From: Actinomadura soli
Lineage (GTDB): Bacteria; Actinomycetota; Actinomycetes; Streptosporangiales; Streptosporangiaceae
Direction: 5' to 3'
Length of the DNA: 56,851 nucleotides
NCBI RefSeq assembly: GCF_005889715.1
Contig: NZ_VCKW01000016.1
Span: 1-56,851 of the forward strand
In this document: one piece after another, positions 7,958 to 16,636 of the stretch
Layout of the letters: each line of letters starts with the position of its first letter
Numbering within the stretch: position 1 is the first letter of the stretch
Made by a program: the position numbers and the translations under genes
Notes under the pieces: model-generated
Database searches by the model: none
The model's input: the letters and a program-made list of their open reading frames with translations, nothing else
Told to the model about the DNA's origin: nothing

Positions 7958-10047
7958 GCGACGCAGCCGTTGGAGAACTCTTCGCGGACGAAGTCGTCAC
8001 GCACGCTGTCGTCCGCGACGTGGCGCTGCCCAACGAGGCGGGCACGCTAGCGCTCATCACGCTCGACAACGGGCACGACCACACCAAGCCCAACACGTTC
8101 GGGCCGAACAGCCTCGCCGAACTGGACGCCGCCCTCGACACGATCGCCGTCCGCGACGACATCGCGGCCGTCGGCGTCACCGGCAAGCCGTTCATCTTCG
8201 CCGTCGGCGCCGACCTCAACGGCGTCCCGCTGATCCAGAGGCGGGAGGACGCGGTGGCCATCGCCAGGCTGGGGCACGACGTGTTCCGGCGGCTCGGCGA
8301 GCTGCACGTCCCGTCGTTCGCCTACTACAACGGCGCGGCGATGGGCGGCGGCGTCGAGATCGGCCTGCACTGCTCGTACCGGACGATCTCGTCCGGCGTC
8401 CCGGCGTTCGCGCTGCCCGAGACGTTCCTCGGCCTCGTGCCCGGCTGGGGCGGGACGTACCTGCTCCCGAACCTGATCGGCGCGGAGAAGGCGCTCAAGG
8501 TCGTCATCGAGAACCCGCTGTCCCAGAACCGGATGCTGAAGGGCCCGCAGGCGTACGAGCTGGGCATCGCGGACGCGATCTTCGAGCCGGCCGACTTCCT
8601 GGAGGAGTCGCTCGCCTGGACGGCCCGCGTCCTGAACGGCGAGATCACCGTCCGCCGGGCCGAGGTCGACACGGGCAAGGCGTGGGACGACGCCGTCGCC
8701 ATGGCCCGCTGGAACGTGGACGGCAAGCTCCACGGCGCGGCCCCGTCCTATCCGAAGGCGCTCGACCTCGTCGCCGCCGCGAAGGACCGCACCCGCGACG
8801 AGGGCTTCGCCGCCGAGGACGAGGCACTCGCCGACCTCATCATGAGCGACGAGCTGCGCGCCGGGCTGTACGCGTTCGACCTCACGCAGAAGCGCGCGAA
8901 GAAGCCCGCCGGGGCGCCCGACGCCTCGCTCGCCCGGCCGGTCACCAAGGTCGGCGTCGTCGGCGCGGGCCTGATGGCGTCCCAGCTCGCGCTGCTGTTC
9001 GCGCGCCGCATGGAGGTCCCGGTCGTGCTGACCGACCTCGACCAGGAGCGGCTCGACAAGGGCGTCGGCTACGCACGCGGCGAGATCGACAAGCTGCTCG
9101 CCAAGGGCCGCGTGTCCCCGGACAAGGCGAACCGGCTCAAGTCGCTGATCACCGGCTCGCTCGGCAAGGACGCCTTCGCGGACGCCGACTTCGTCATCGA
9201 GGCCGTCTTCGAGGAGATGTCGGTCAAGCGGAAGGTGTTCGCGGAGGTCGAGGAGCACGTGTCCGCCGAGTGCGTCCTCGCGACCAACACCTCGTCGCTG
9301 TCGGTCAGCGAGATGGCGGCCGGGCTCGAGCACCCGGAGCGCGTGGTCGGCTTCCACTTCTTCAACCCGGTCGCGGTGCTGCCGCTGCTGGAGATCGTCC
9401 GGGGTGAGGCGACGGACGACGCCGCGCTCGCCACCGCGTTCGCGGCCGGCAAGGCGCTGAAGAAGTCGTGCGTGCTGGTCAAGGACGCCCCGGCGTTCGT
9501 GGTCAACCGCGTCCTGCTGCGGCTGCTCGCCGAGATCGTCCGGGCGGTGGACGAGGGCACGCCCATCGAGACCGCCGAGCGCGCCGCGCAGCCGCTCGGC
9601 CTGCCGATGCCGCCGTTCGTGCTGATGGGGCTCGTCGGCCCGGCGATCGCGCTGCACGTGAACGAGACCCTGCACGCCGCGTTCCCGGACCGGTTCCCGC
9701 TGTCGGACAACCTGGCGAAGCTGGTCGCGTCCGGCAAGCCCGGCGTGTACCTGCCCGACTTCTCCCTCGACCCCGAGGCCGTGGAGATCTTCGGCGGCGG
9801 GGACCGCCCGTCCACGCAGGAGCAGGTCCTCGACCGGGCGCTGGCCGCGCTCGCCGACGAGATCCGCATCATGCTGGACGAGGGCGTCGTCGCGGCCCCG
9901 CAGGACATCGACCTCTGCATGATCCTCGGTGCGGGCTGGCCGTTCCATCTCGGCGGCATCACCCCGTACCTGGACAGGTCCGGCGTCTCCGAGAAGGCGA
10001 CGGGACGCCGCTTCCTGGCCCCGGGGGTCGCCTCCCTAAACGGCTAG
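7954..10047 (+). CDS. fadB: Multifunctional enoyl-CoA hydratase / 3-hydroxyacyl-CoA dehydrogenase
   Basis: 697 residues from a GTG overlapping the thiolase stop. The N-terminal crotonase domain (about 30-240) has the oxyanion-hole segments KPFIFAVGADLNGV and GGGVEIGLHC and the catalytic region LPETFLGLVPGWGGTY. A linker leads to an NAD-binding Rossmann domain starting about residue 330 (VGVVGAGLMASQ), the dehydrogenase motif GFHFFNPVAVLP, and two C-terminal 3HCDH segments. It would hydrate enoyl-CoA and oxidise 3-hydroxyacyl-CoA, feeding FadA. The Rossmann motif is GxGxMA rather than the frequent GxGxMG, a mild variation. It is followed by a clear hairpin. Confidence 0.92.
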   Translation: MSDAAVGELFADEVVTHAVVRDVALPNEAGTLALITLDNGHDHTKPNTFGPNSLAELDAALDTIAVRDDIAAVGVTGKPFIFAVGADLNGVPLIQRREDAVAIARLGHDVFRRLGELHVPSFAYYNGAAMGGGVEIGLHCSYRTISSGVPAFALPETFLGLVPGWGGTYLLPNLIGAEKALKVVIENPLSQNRMLKGPQAYELGIADAIFEPADFLEESLAWTARVLNGEITVRRAEVDTGKAWDDAVAMARWNVDGKLHGAAPSYPKALDLVAAAKDRTRDEGFAAEDEALADLIMSDELRAGLYAFDLTQKRAKKPAGAPDASLARPVTKVGVVGAGLMASQLALLFARRMEVPVVLTDLDQERLDKGVGYARGEIDKLLAKGRVSPDKANRLKSLITGSLGKDAFADADFVIEAVFEEMSVKRKVFAEVEEHVSAECVLATNTSSLSVSEMAAGLEHPERVVGFHFFNPVAVLPLLEIVRGEATDDAALATAFAAGKALKKSCVLVKDAPAFVVNRVLLRLLAEIVRAVDEGTPIETAERAAQPLGLPMPPFVLMGLVGPAIALHVNETLHAAFPDRFPLSDNLAKLVASGKPGVYLPDFSLDPEAVEIFGGGDRPSTQEQVLDRALAALADEIRIMLDEGVVAAPQDIDLCMILGAGWPFHLGGITPYLDRSGVSEKATGRRFLAPGVASLNG

Positions 10048-10086
10048 CCCGCGGCGCACGAAGGCGGGGCACAGCGCACTCACCGG

Positions 10087-10121
10087 AAGAGGCGCTCCGG
10101 GCACGCTCCGGAGCGCCTCTT
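10087..10121 (+). terminator. Terminator after fadAB
   Basis: AAGAGGCGCTCCGG (10087-10100) and CCGGAGCGCCTCTT (10108-10121) form a perfect 14-bp stem with a seven-base loop, about 40 bases after the fadB stop. A short T-containing tail follows. This is one of the strongest intrinsic-terminator candidates in the window. Confidence 0.8.
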
Positions 10122-10308
10122 TCGCGTTCCGCGTCGACGGGGCCGTTCAAGACCGTCCCGAACGGCCGCTGACCTGCACGGACGAACCCGAACGAACTCG
10201 ATCGGCGCACCCGGTTGCCGGGACGGCGGCGGGGCTGGAGTGTCGGTTGCGCCATCCAGACCGGCCCGGTCCTCGACGAGACGACCGGCCACCACCACAG
10301 GAGATTCC

Positions 10309-10830
10309 ATGAGTCCCAGGCTCGCCCGCCGTGCCGTGCTGTTCGCGTCCGGTCTCGCCACCGCCGGCGCCATGACGCTGACCGGCCTGCCGGCCGCCTC
10401 CGCCGCCGCGCCCTCCCCGTCGCCAGGAGCCGCGTCCCAGCTCAGCGCGGGGACGGCGACCGCCGCCGCACGCCCGGCCATCAAGTGCCTGCTCCGGGTG
10501 CACTTACCGCACTACTCGCACCACTCCGACGCGCAGGACAAGCACCGCGTCAACGTGACCGCCGACGTCAAGTGCAACCGGAAGGTCGCGGCGCTGAAGA
10601 TCAAGGTCCGGCTCTACAAGAACGGCCGGGTCTACAAGACCACCGGGTGGCGCTCGAACGTCGCCAAGTCCAAGATCGCGCACAACGCGGCCCGCCGGTG
10701 CGTCAAGAACCAGAAGTACCAGGGCGAGGCATGGGCGGTCGTGAAGTTCCCGCCCGGATACCGGCCGCCGGTGCTGAACGGCCACGTCAAGAGCAGGGTC
10801 GTGGTGATCCGCAAGTGCAAGCGCTCCTGA
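10309..10830 (+). CDS. Secreted four-cysteine protein of unknown function
   Basis: 173 residues from ATG 10309 with AGGAG seven bases upstream. The N-terminus is a signal peptide (Arg-rich start, hydrophobic core ASGLATAGAMTLTGLPAASAAA). The mature basic protein has four cysteines (KCLLRVH, VKCNRK, RRCVKN, RKCKRS), enough for two disulfides, and a His-rich patch (HLPHYSHHSDAQDKH). I do not recognise the family. It stands alone between two terminator-like hairpins, so it is probably monocistronic. Confidence 0.7.
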   Translation: MSPRLARRAVLFASGLATAGAMTLTGLPAASAAAPSPSPGAASQLSAGTATAAARPAIKCLLRVHLPHYSHHSDAQDKHRVNVTADVKCNRKVAALKIKVRLYKNGRVYKTTGWRSNVAKSKIAHNAARRCVKNQKYQGEAWAVVKFPPGYRPPVLNGHVKSRVVVIRKCKRS

Positions 10831-10850
10831 CGGAGGCGCCACGCTCGGCC

Positions 10851-10907
10851 GGCCCCGCCGCCCCTCGTCCCACCGGCATCGAGCCGGCGGGACCGGGCGG
10901 CGGGGCC
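10851..10907. terminator. Compound bidirectional terminator hairpin
   Basis: An outer perfect 13-bp stem (10851-10863 with 10895-10907) encloses an inner 11-bp stem with one mismatch (10867-10877 with 10883-10893) around an ATCGA loop. It lies between the ends of two convergent genes (stop at 10830 on plus; stop at 10933 on minus), so it can serve both. Confidence 0.75.
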
Positions 10908-10932
10908 CGTCCCCGTCCGGCGCGGCCCGGCG

Positions 10933-11763
10933 TCAGCGTGCGGAAGGCCCGTTGATCTGGTCGCTGTCCTCGTCGATCGGGTCGGTCGGCTCCACCCGGA
11001 CCGACTCCAGGACCGGGTCGCCGAGCAGGTCGCCGATCAGCCGGGGCGGGCCGCCGACATAGGTCGAGTCGAAGTCGATGTCGGTCGCGACGCACCACGA
11101 GCGGTCGGCGGGCCAGAACAGGTTGGGCGACTGCGGGCAGAAGAACCCGGCCGTGCGCTCCCCCAGTTCCGTGGCGGCGTCGAGCGGCCCCTCGAACAGC
11201 ACGTAGTCGCGCCAGGGCAGCCGGACCCGCGGCATGTCGTCGAACGCGGGCGCCACCGCCGCCTCCGCCTCCTGACCCGGCCGCTGCGGCCCTGACGCGT
11301 CCGGCATGGCCTCCAGCAGGACCATCGAGGACGTGGTGTCCGCGATCCAGGCCCAGCCGTCCCACAGGCAGAACCAGCACCGTTCCGCGGTGCCGGTATG
11401 GCGGGCCAGCACCGCGCACAGGGCGCTCAGCATCGGCTGGGGCAGCTCGCCGCGCTCGGGCGGTTCGTCCCATGGCGGAGGGCCGTCCCCCGCCCCGGAC
11501 GCCGGACGGGCCAGCGCCTTGAACTGGACGCGCGGATGCATCGAGCGCCCCGTCCACCTGGCCACCTCATGCCAGGGAACCGGCTCCCCCCGGGGCGAGT
11601 CGGCGGGATGCAGGATGCGTGCGTAGGCGTCGAAACGGCCGGGCAGCAAGGCTCGGACGTCGGCGTCGAAATCGCCCATCTCTTCCTCCAGCCAGGAAGC
11701 GGGCGATGTGTCGGTCACCAGGCGGAGCCGGGAAGGAACGTCGGTCACGCGGGTCACCCCCAT
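10933..11763 (-). CDS. Hypothetical protein of actinobacterial type
   Basis: 276 residues from an ATG with AGGA five bases upstream. It has no signal peptide or membrane segment. Recognisable stretches are ARILHPADSPRGEPVPWHEV, CWFCLWDGWAWI and a late FFCPQSPNLFWPADRSWCVA, rich in Trp and Phe. I do not know a function for this kind of protein; the sequence looks like a conserved cytoplasmic protein rather than an enzyme with an obvious active site. It lies 67 bases downstream of the membrane-anchored HTH gene on the same strand and may be cotranscribed with it. Confidence 0.6.
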   Translation of the reverse strand: MGVTRVTDVPSRLRLVTDTSPASWLEEEMGDFDADVRALLPGRFDAYARILHPADSPRGEPVPWHEVARWTGRSMHPRVQFKALARPASGAGDGPPPWDEPPERGELPQPMLSALCAVLARHTGTAERCWFCLWDGWAWIADTTSSMVLLEAMPDASGPQRPGQEAEAAVAPAFDDMPRVRLPWRDYVLFEGPLDAATELGERTAGFFCPQSPNLFWPADRSWCVATDIDFDSTYVGGPPRLIGDLLGDPVLESVRVEPTDPIDEDSDQINGPSAR

Positions 11764-11830
11764 GAAAGTCCTGCGGCCCGGCATGTGCGCGCGAGCCTCG
11801 GCGTCGGCAGGCCGAGCCTCGGGAGGCGGC

Positions 11831-12859
11831 CTACCCGGGACCTGTGCTCTCCCCCCTCCACGTGGGGCTCAGCGGTTCGGTGAGGTAGAACTCCTGCGTT
11901 CCCCGCCGGACCTCGCGCGGCCGGTTCCCGCCCGGTGCCGGACGGCCCACCTGCACATTCTTACCCGGGTCCGCGACGGCGGCGAGCTTCAATTGCGCGG
12001 ACAGCAGTTCCCCGCCGTCGGCGAGGGTCCGCACGAGAATCTTCTGACTCAGATTCGAGCGAAGGCACGGCCGGAGGCCGACATTGTCGCCGGCGGTCAA
12101 CGTGTCCACGGTCAGGCAGAAATCCGCATTCCCGATTTCGACCTTGACCTCATAGGCGTCCTCCGCGGAACGTTGAAAGTGAAAATACTGGCGATGGTGA
12201 TCCTGGCAATTCTGCTGGGCCAGGTCACCGGCGCCCCTGCCGCGGGCCACGATCGCCATGCATCGCTGCCCCGGAACGATGTGTATCTGGTACCAGCCGT
12301 CGGCCGGCCCCGAGGCGGAGACGAGTGCCGGAACCGCCGCTCGCGGGGGCCTAGGCGCCCGCGCCTTCGCGGCGGCCCCGTCCTCCTGGACGAAGGCGTC
12401 GTGCCCGGTGGTCAGCAGCGCGACCAGACCGAGCAGAAGGACCTTGACCGGACTGCCGCGACCGCGCCGCGCCGCCTGACGCGCCCGCGCAGCGGCCGAG
12501 ACGGCCGGGACAGCGCCCGTGAAAGCGCCCATGGGCGGCCACGTCGCGGCCTCCTCGGACGGAAACCGGCGCCCCGTCTCCGCCACGGCCAGGCGGCGGC
12601 GCGTGTCGGTCCAGCGCCGGACCATGTCCTCACCGCCGCCGCAGGCCCGCACGAAGGCCACGAGCATGGGCTCGGACGGGAGGGACGCGCGGCTCAGCGC
12701 GGTGGCCAGGCTGCTCGGCGGGAGCCGGTCCCCGAGCGCGGCCGAGCGCTTCTCCAATTGCCGGTAAGAGAGCCCGGACCACGCCTTCAACTTCCGGGCG
12801 ACTTCGACGAACTCCGCAGTCATGCGCACATTGCATGGATCCGGAGGCGATCCGGCCAT
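11831..12859 (-). CDS. Membrane-anchored XRE-type HTH protein with extracytoplasmic Cys-rich domain
   Basis: 342 residues; the ATG is preceded by GGGGTGATGTC. Residues 13-75 form a helix-turn-helix of the XRE kind common in actinomycetes (EVARKLKAWSGLSYRQLEKRS). A linker is followed by one membrane segment near residues 137-150 (VKVLLLGLVALLTTG). The remaining C-terminal part, from about residue 175, should be outside. It has four cysteines (GQRCMA, QQNCQD, DFCLTV, RPCLRS) and Gln/Phe spacing reminiscent of a ricin-type beta-trefoil. This suggests a one-component sensor joining a DNA-binding or protein-binding HTH to a carbohydrate-like sensing domain. The lectin assignment is tentative. Confidence 0.65.
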   Translation of the reverse strand: MAGSPPDPCNVRMTAEFVEVARKLKAWSGLSYRQLEKRSAALGDRLPPSSLATALSRASLPSEPMLVAFVRACGGGEDMVRRWTDTRRRLAVAETGRRFPSEEAATWPPMGAFTGAVPAVSAAARARQAARRGRGSPVKVLLLGLVALLTTGHDAFVQEDGAAAKARAPRPPRAAVPALVSASGPADGWYQIHIVPGQRCMAIVARGRGAGDLAQQNCQDHHRQYFHFQRSAEDAYEVKVEIGNADFCLTVDTLTAGDNVGLRPCLRSNLSQKILVRTLADGGELLSAQLKLAAVADPGKNVQVGRPAPGGNRPREVRRGTQEFYLTEPLSPTWRGESTGPG

Positions 12860-13229
12860 GACATCACCCCGTAAAGAGTCCCCGTTCAGTCGAGCAGCCT
12901 ACCATTCATGATCTGCCGCACCCACTCGAATATCCGGCCCGATGCCCTCGAATGGTGCCGCTCACCGGCGAAAGGTCACCGACCGGGTTCGACTCGGCAC
13001 TGACCTGATCCGGACAGTTATTGAAAAGTGCATAATCAGAACCGCCCCGGCGCGGAACGGAGACCGAAAGGCGGGCCGGGCGGGGGCCCGGGCGCCGCCG
13101 CGTCGATCATGGCGGCGCTTCCCGTCCAACCCGACACCGCCCCATACATCGCGACATAAGGCGCCCGCGATCGGGCATAGGGCTGACGGCCGTGACGATC
13201 AAGCAACCGGGCCGGAAAGGGCGGGGAGG
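12860..13229. other. Intergenic gap between divergent HTH and permease genes
   Basis: About 370 bases with no convincing gene. The AT-richest part is around 13017-13036 (TTATTGAAAAGTGCATAAT), which includes a CATAAT that could be a -10 element, but no -35 is at the right distance. No riboswitch-like structure was recognised. Confidence 0.4.
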
Positions 13230-14714
13230 ATGACTCTGCTGCGCACGAAGTCGGTCGAACAGTCGATACGCGACACCGAGGAACCCGGGCACCGGCTCCG
13301 GCGCGCCCTGTCGGCGCTGGACCTGACCGTGTTCGGCGTCGGCGTGATCATCGGGACGGGCATCTTCGTGCTGACCGGCCAGGTCGCCCGGGAGAAGGCC
13401 GGGCCCGCGGTCGCGCTGTCGTTCATCCTCGCCGCCGTGGTGTGCGGGCTCGCGGCGCTGTGCTACGCCGAGTTCGCCTCGACCGTCCCGGTGGCCGGCT
13501 CGGCGTACACCTTCTCCTACGCCACGCTCGGCGAGTTCCCGGCGTGGATCATCGGCTGGGACCTCATCCTGGAGATGGGGCTGGCCGCGGCGGTCGTCTC
13601 GGTCGGCTGGTCCGGCTACTTCGCCGCGCTGCTGGACGACGTCGGCGTGACGATACCGGCGTCCATCTCCGCACCGCCGGGCGACGGCGGGACGGTCAAC
13701 GTCCCGGCGATCGGGCTCGTACTGGCGGTGACGGCGCTGCTCGTGTTCGGCATCAAGATCTCCTCGCGGGTCAACGCGGTTGTCGTGGCCATCAAGGTGT
13801 TCGTGGTGCTGCTGGTGATCGTCGCCGGGCTGTTCTTCGTCAAGGGCGCCAACTACGACCCGTTCATCCCGCCGTCGAAGCCGACCGAGGAGGCGGGCGG
13901 CCTCGCCGCGCCGCTCATGCAGGTGCTGTTCGGGATCACGCCCGCGACCTACGGCTGGCTCGGGATCTTCTCCGCCGTCGCGCTCGTGTTCTTCGCCTAC
14001 ATCGGCTTCGACATCGTCGCCACCGCCGCCGAGGAGGCCCGCCGCCCGCAGCGGGACCTGCCGATCGGGCTCATCGGCTCCCTCGCGATCACCGCCGTCC
14101 TGTACGCGGCCGTGTCGATCGTCGTCGTGGGCATGCAGCACTACTCGGAACTGAGCACCGAGGCGCCGCTCGCGGACGCGTTCAAGGCGAACGGGCATCC
14201 CGCGTACGCCACGATCATCGACGTCGGCGCCGTCGCCGGGCTCATCACCGTCGTGATGATCCTGCTGCTCGGGATGAGCCGGATCCTCTTCGCGATGGGC
14301 CGGGACAAGCTCCTGCCCGCCTGGCTGTCGGCCGTCCACCCGCGGTTCGGCACCCCGTACCGCTCCACGATCATCATGGGCGTGATCGCCGCGGTGCTCG
14401 CCGGGTTCATCCCGCTCGCCGAGCTCGCGGAGCTGGTCAACATCGGCACGCTGTTCGCGTTCCTCGTCGTGTCGGTCGCCGTCGTCATCCTGCGCCGCAC
14501 CCGCCCGGAGCTGCCGCGCGCGTTCCGGACGCCGTGGGTGCCGGTCATCCCGATCCTGTCCGTGCTGGCCTGCCTGTTCGTGATGATCAACCTGCCGGTG
14601 GAGACATGGCTGCGGTTCCTGGCGTGGCTCGCCATCGGCATCGTCGTCTACGCCCTGTACGGCTACCGGAACAGCCGGGTGCAGCGGTCCAGCGAACCGG
14701 CCGCGAAACGCTGA
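13230..14714 (+). CDS. APC-family amino-acid permease
   Basis: 494 residues from the ATG next to GGGGAGG. The unusually short spacing leaves the start slightly uncertain. About twelve hydrophobic segments are visible. The first contains [17 protein letters not shown], the substrate-binding GxGIF signature of the APC superfamily, and [24 protein letters not shown] is the family's segment 6-7 region. The sequence resembles the cationic amino-acid transporter (YfnA-like) branch, so it probably imports a basic or neutral amino acid with protons. It stands alone; nearby genes do not show the substrate. Confidence 0.85.
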   Translation: MTLLRTKSVEQSIRDTEEPGHRLRRALSALDLTVFGVGVIIGTGIFVLTGQVAREKAGPAVALSFILAAVVCGLAALCYAEFASTVPVAGSAYTFSYATLGEFPAWIIGWDLILEMGLAAAVVSVGWSGYFAALLDDVGVTIPASISAPPGDGGTVNVPAIGLVLAVTALLVFGIKISSRVNAVVVAIKVFVVLLVIVAGLFFVKGANYDPFIPPSKPTEEAGGLAAPLMQVLFGITPATYGWLGIFSAVALVFFAYIGFDIVATAAEEARRPQRDLPIGLIGSLAITAVLYAAVSIVVVGMQHYSELSTEAPLADAFKANGHPAYATIIDVGAVAGLITVVMILLLGMSRILFAMGRDKLLPAWLSAVHPRFGTPYRSTIIMGVIAAVLAGFIPLAELAELVNIGTLFAFLVVSVAVVILRRTRPELPRAFRTPWVPVIPILSVLACLFVMINLPVETWLRFLAWLAIGIVVYALYGYRNSRVQRSSEPAAKR

Positions 14715-14774
14715 CTCGCTCCGTGGCCGGGGTCACGGTGTCGTTTTCCGCGCCGGCTGGGCAGAATGGCGCGC

Positions 14775-16136
14775 ATGGCTCATCCTGTGGTCGTCGCGGT
14801 GATCGGCTCAGGCCCGGCGGGGATCTACGCCGCCGAGGCGCTCGTCAAGCAGACGGACGGGGACGTCCGGGTGGACGTGTTCGACCGGCTGCCGTCGCCG
14901 TACGGGCTGGTCCGCTACGGCGTCGCGCCGGACCACAAGTCGATCAAGTCGATCGCCCGGTACCTGCAGAAGGTGCTGGAGACCCCGGGCGTCCGGTTCT
15001 TCGGCTGCGTGGAGCTGGGCCGCGACCTCAGCCGCGCCGACCTGCTGGACTGCTACGACGCCGTGATCTACTCCACCGGCGCGATGGTCGACCGGCACAT
15101 GCGCGTCCCGGGTGAGGACCTGCCCGGCAGCATCGCCGCGACCGACTTCGTCAACTGGTACTGCGGGCACCCCGACGCCGCCGACCACGAGTTCGACCTG
15201 TCCGTCGAGGAGGTCGCGGTGATCGGCGTCGGGAACGTGGCCGTCGACGTCGTCCGGATCCTCGCCAAGACGGCGGACGAGCTGCGCGAGACCGACGTCC
15301 CCGAGCAGGTCATCGAGGCGCTGTCGCGCAGCCGGGTCAAGCGCGTCCACATGATCGGGCGGCGCGGCCCGGCGCAGGCGAAGTTCACCACCAAGGAGGC
15401 CCGGGAGCTGGGCGAGCTGCCGAACGCGGGCATCCACGTCAGCCCCGAGGACATGGACCTCGACCCGGCGAGCGCCGAGCTGGCCGAGAGCGACCGGCAC
15501 GTCCGCGGCAACGTCAAGGTCCTGAACACCTGGACCGGCGAGCCGCCCGCCGACCGCCTCCGCCGGATCGACGTGCGGTTCTGGCGCGCCCCCGCCGAGA
15601 TCGTCGGCACCGACCGCGTGGAGGGGCTCCGGCTGGAGAAGACCCGCCTGGACGACACGGGCCGCGTCACCGGCACCGGCGAGTTCGAGACGCTGCCCGT
15701 CGGGATGGTGCTGCGGTCGGTCGGCTACCAGAGCGTCCCGCTGGACGGCGTCCCGTTCGACGAGCGCACCTCCACGGTCCCGAACGACGGCGGCCGCGTC
15801 CTCGGCCCGGACGGGAGCCCGATGCCGCGCGAGTACGTCGCCGGCTGGATCAAGCGCGGGCCGACCGGCGTCGTCGGGACCAACAAGTCCGACGCCGCCG
15901 AGACCGTCCGCAACCTCCTGGAGGACGTGCTGGGCGACGGCTCCGGGTCGCGGACGCCGCCGAAGCTCACCATCGAGGAGCTGCTGGAGTCGCGGGGCCT
16001 CCGCGTCGTCACCTACGACGACTGGCTCCATCTCGACGCCGCGGAGATCGCCCTCGCCCGCGCGCTCGACCGGGGCGAACGCGTCAAGCTCGCCCGCTGG
16101 GAGGCGATGACGTCCGCGTGCCGCGGAAGGGAATAA
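14775..16136 (+). CDS. fprA: Ferredoxin/adrenodoxin-type NADP+ reductase
   Basis: 453 residues from ATG 14775; ATG 14766 would add three residues, and neither has a clear ribosome site. The FAD motif VIGSGPAGIYAAEAL lies near residues 9-23, and PYGLVRYGVAPDH follows as in adrenodoxin-reductase-like enzymes. The NADP motif VIGVGNVAVDVVRILA is near residue 148. IGRRGPAQAKFTTKE and the C-terminal AGWIKRGPTGVVGTNKSDA are also family hallmarks. It would transfer electrons between NADPH and ferredoxins, for example for cytochrome P450s. No P450 or ferredoxin gene is adjacent. Confidence 0.9.
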   Translation: MAHPVVVAVIGSGPAGIYAAEALVKQTDGDVRVDVFDRLPSPYGLVRYGVAPDHKSIKSIARYLQKVLETPGVRFFGCVELGRDLSRADLLDCYDAVIYSTGAMVDRHMRVPGEDLPGSIAATDFVNWYCGHPDAADHEFDLSVEEVAVIGVGNVAVDVVRILAKTADELRETDVPEQVIEALSRSRVKRVHMIGRRGPAQAKFTTKEARELGELPNAGIHVSPEDMDLDPASAELAESDRHVRGNVKVLNTWTGEPPADRLRRIDVRFWRAPAEIVGTDRVEGLRLEKTRLDDTGRVTGTGEFETLPVGMVLRSVGYQSVPLDGVPFDERTSTVPNDGGRVLGPDGSPMPREYVAGWIKRGPTGVVGTNKSDAAETVRNLLEDVLGDGSGSRTPPKLTIEELLESRGLRVVTYDDWLHLDAAEIALARALDRGERVKLARWEAMTSACRGRE

Positions 16137-16140
16137 TTCA

Positions 16141-16168
16141 CCTTCCGGGTAATATCTCGCCGGGAAGG
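16141..16168 (+). terminator. Weak hairpin after the ferredoxin reductase gene
   Basis: CCTTCC (16141-16146) pairs with GGAAGG (16163-16168), with a bulged continuation through GGG/CCG, starting four bases after the stop. It is shorter than other terminators in the window. Confidence 0.4.
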
Positions 16169-16198
16169 TAGTGACGGATATGTCACGCTACCGCTACG

Positions 16199-16573
16199 GT
16201 GCGGCCTGTGACCGGCGGTCCAGAACTGTACGGGTTCCCCCCACCCGAGACGGTGCCCGACCTCAGGTGGCTCGGCCCCGACTACGTTTCCGTACTCGTG
16301 TACGACCTGACGCAGGGGCTCCTGCGCCAGGATCCGCGCACGTCCGTCATGGGCGTGCGGTGCGAGGGCGAGCCCCGGCTCGACCCCTCGGTCGACACGT
16401 CCGGCGTCATCCGCGCCCATGACGCCTGCTTCCCGCTCCAGGTCTTCGTCCGGGACGGGGCCGGACGCCCGTGGCGGCTGCGCGGGAGATGGACGTACTC
16501 GGGCCGCGAGCTGGGCACGTCCGCGGCGTCCATCACCCACTTCTGGCAGCTGCTGTCGGCCGAGGGGGTCTAG
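16199..16573 (+). CDS. Small hypothetical protein ending in the IS target site
   Basis: 124 residues from GTG 16199 (121 if GTG 16208 is used); no clear ribosome site. It begins near VTGGPELYGFPPPE and is a soluble protein with two Cys (RCEGE, DACFPLQ). I do not recognise the family. A short dyad (GTGAC-N6-GTCAC, 16171-16186) lies just upstream. Its TAG stop (16571-16573) lies inside the left copy of the CTAG duplicated by the insertion element, so the reading frame is intact despite the insertion starting at the next base. Confidence 0.6.
   Translation: MRPVTGGPELYGFPPPETVPDLRWLGPDYVSVLVYDLTQGLLRQDPRTSVMGVRCEGEPRLDPSVDTSGVIRAHDACFPLQVFVRDGAGRPWRLRGRWTYSGRELGTSAASITHFWQLLSAEGV
16570..16573. 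repeat. Target-site duplication CTAG, left copy
   Basis: CTAG immediately left of the element's inverted repeat; the identical tetramer follows the right end. It contains the TAG stop of the small hypothetical gene. Four-base YTAR duplications are typical of the IS701 family. Confidence 0.85.
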
Positions 16574-16594
16574 TACTGCAACGACACTTCGTAA
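16574..16594 (+). repeat. Left terminal inverted repeat of the IS
   Basis: 21 bases exactly complementary to 17925-17945. With the palindromic CTAG duplication the symmetric unit extends to 25 bases. Confidence 0.9.
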
Positions 16595-16636
16595 CCTCGT
16601 CGGTGGCGCATCGTTGATCGTTGTGTGCAGGCAGAG

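Noticed and set aside
13000..13040. Promoter or riboswitch before the amino-acid permease
   Set aside because: CATAAT is present but no properly spaced -35 and no recognisable aptamer structure.
16171..16186. GTGAC-N6-GTCAC as a definite operator
   Set aside because: Only five-base arms and no regulator nearby; expected by chance at this length in a window of this size.
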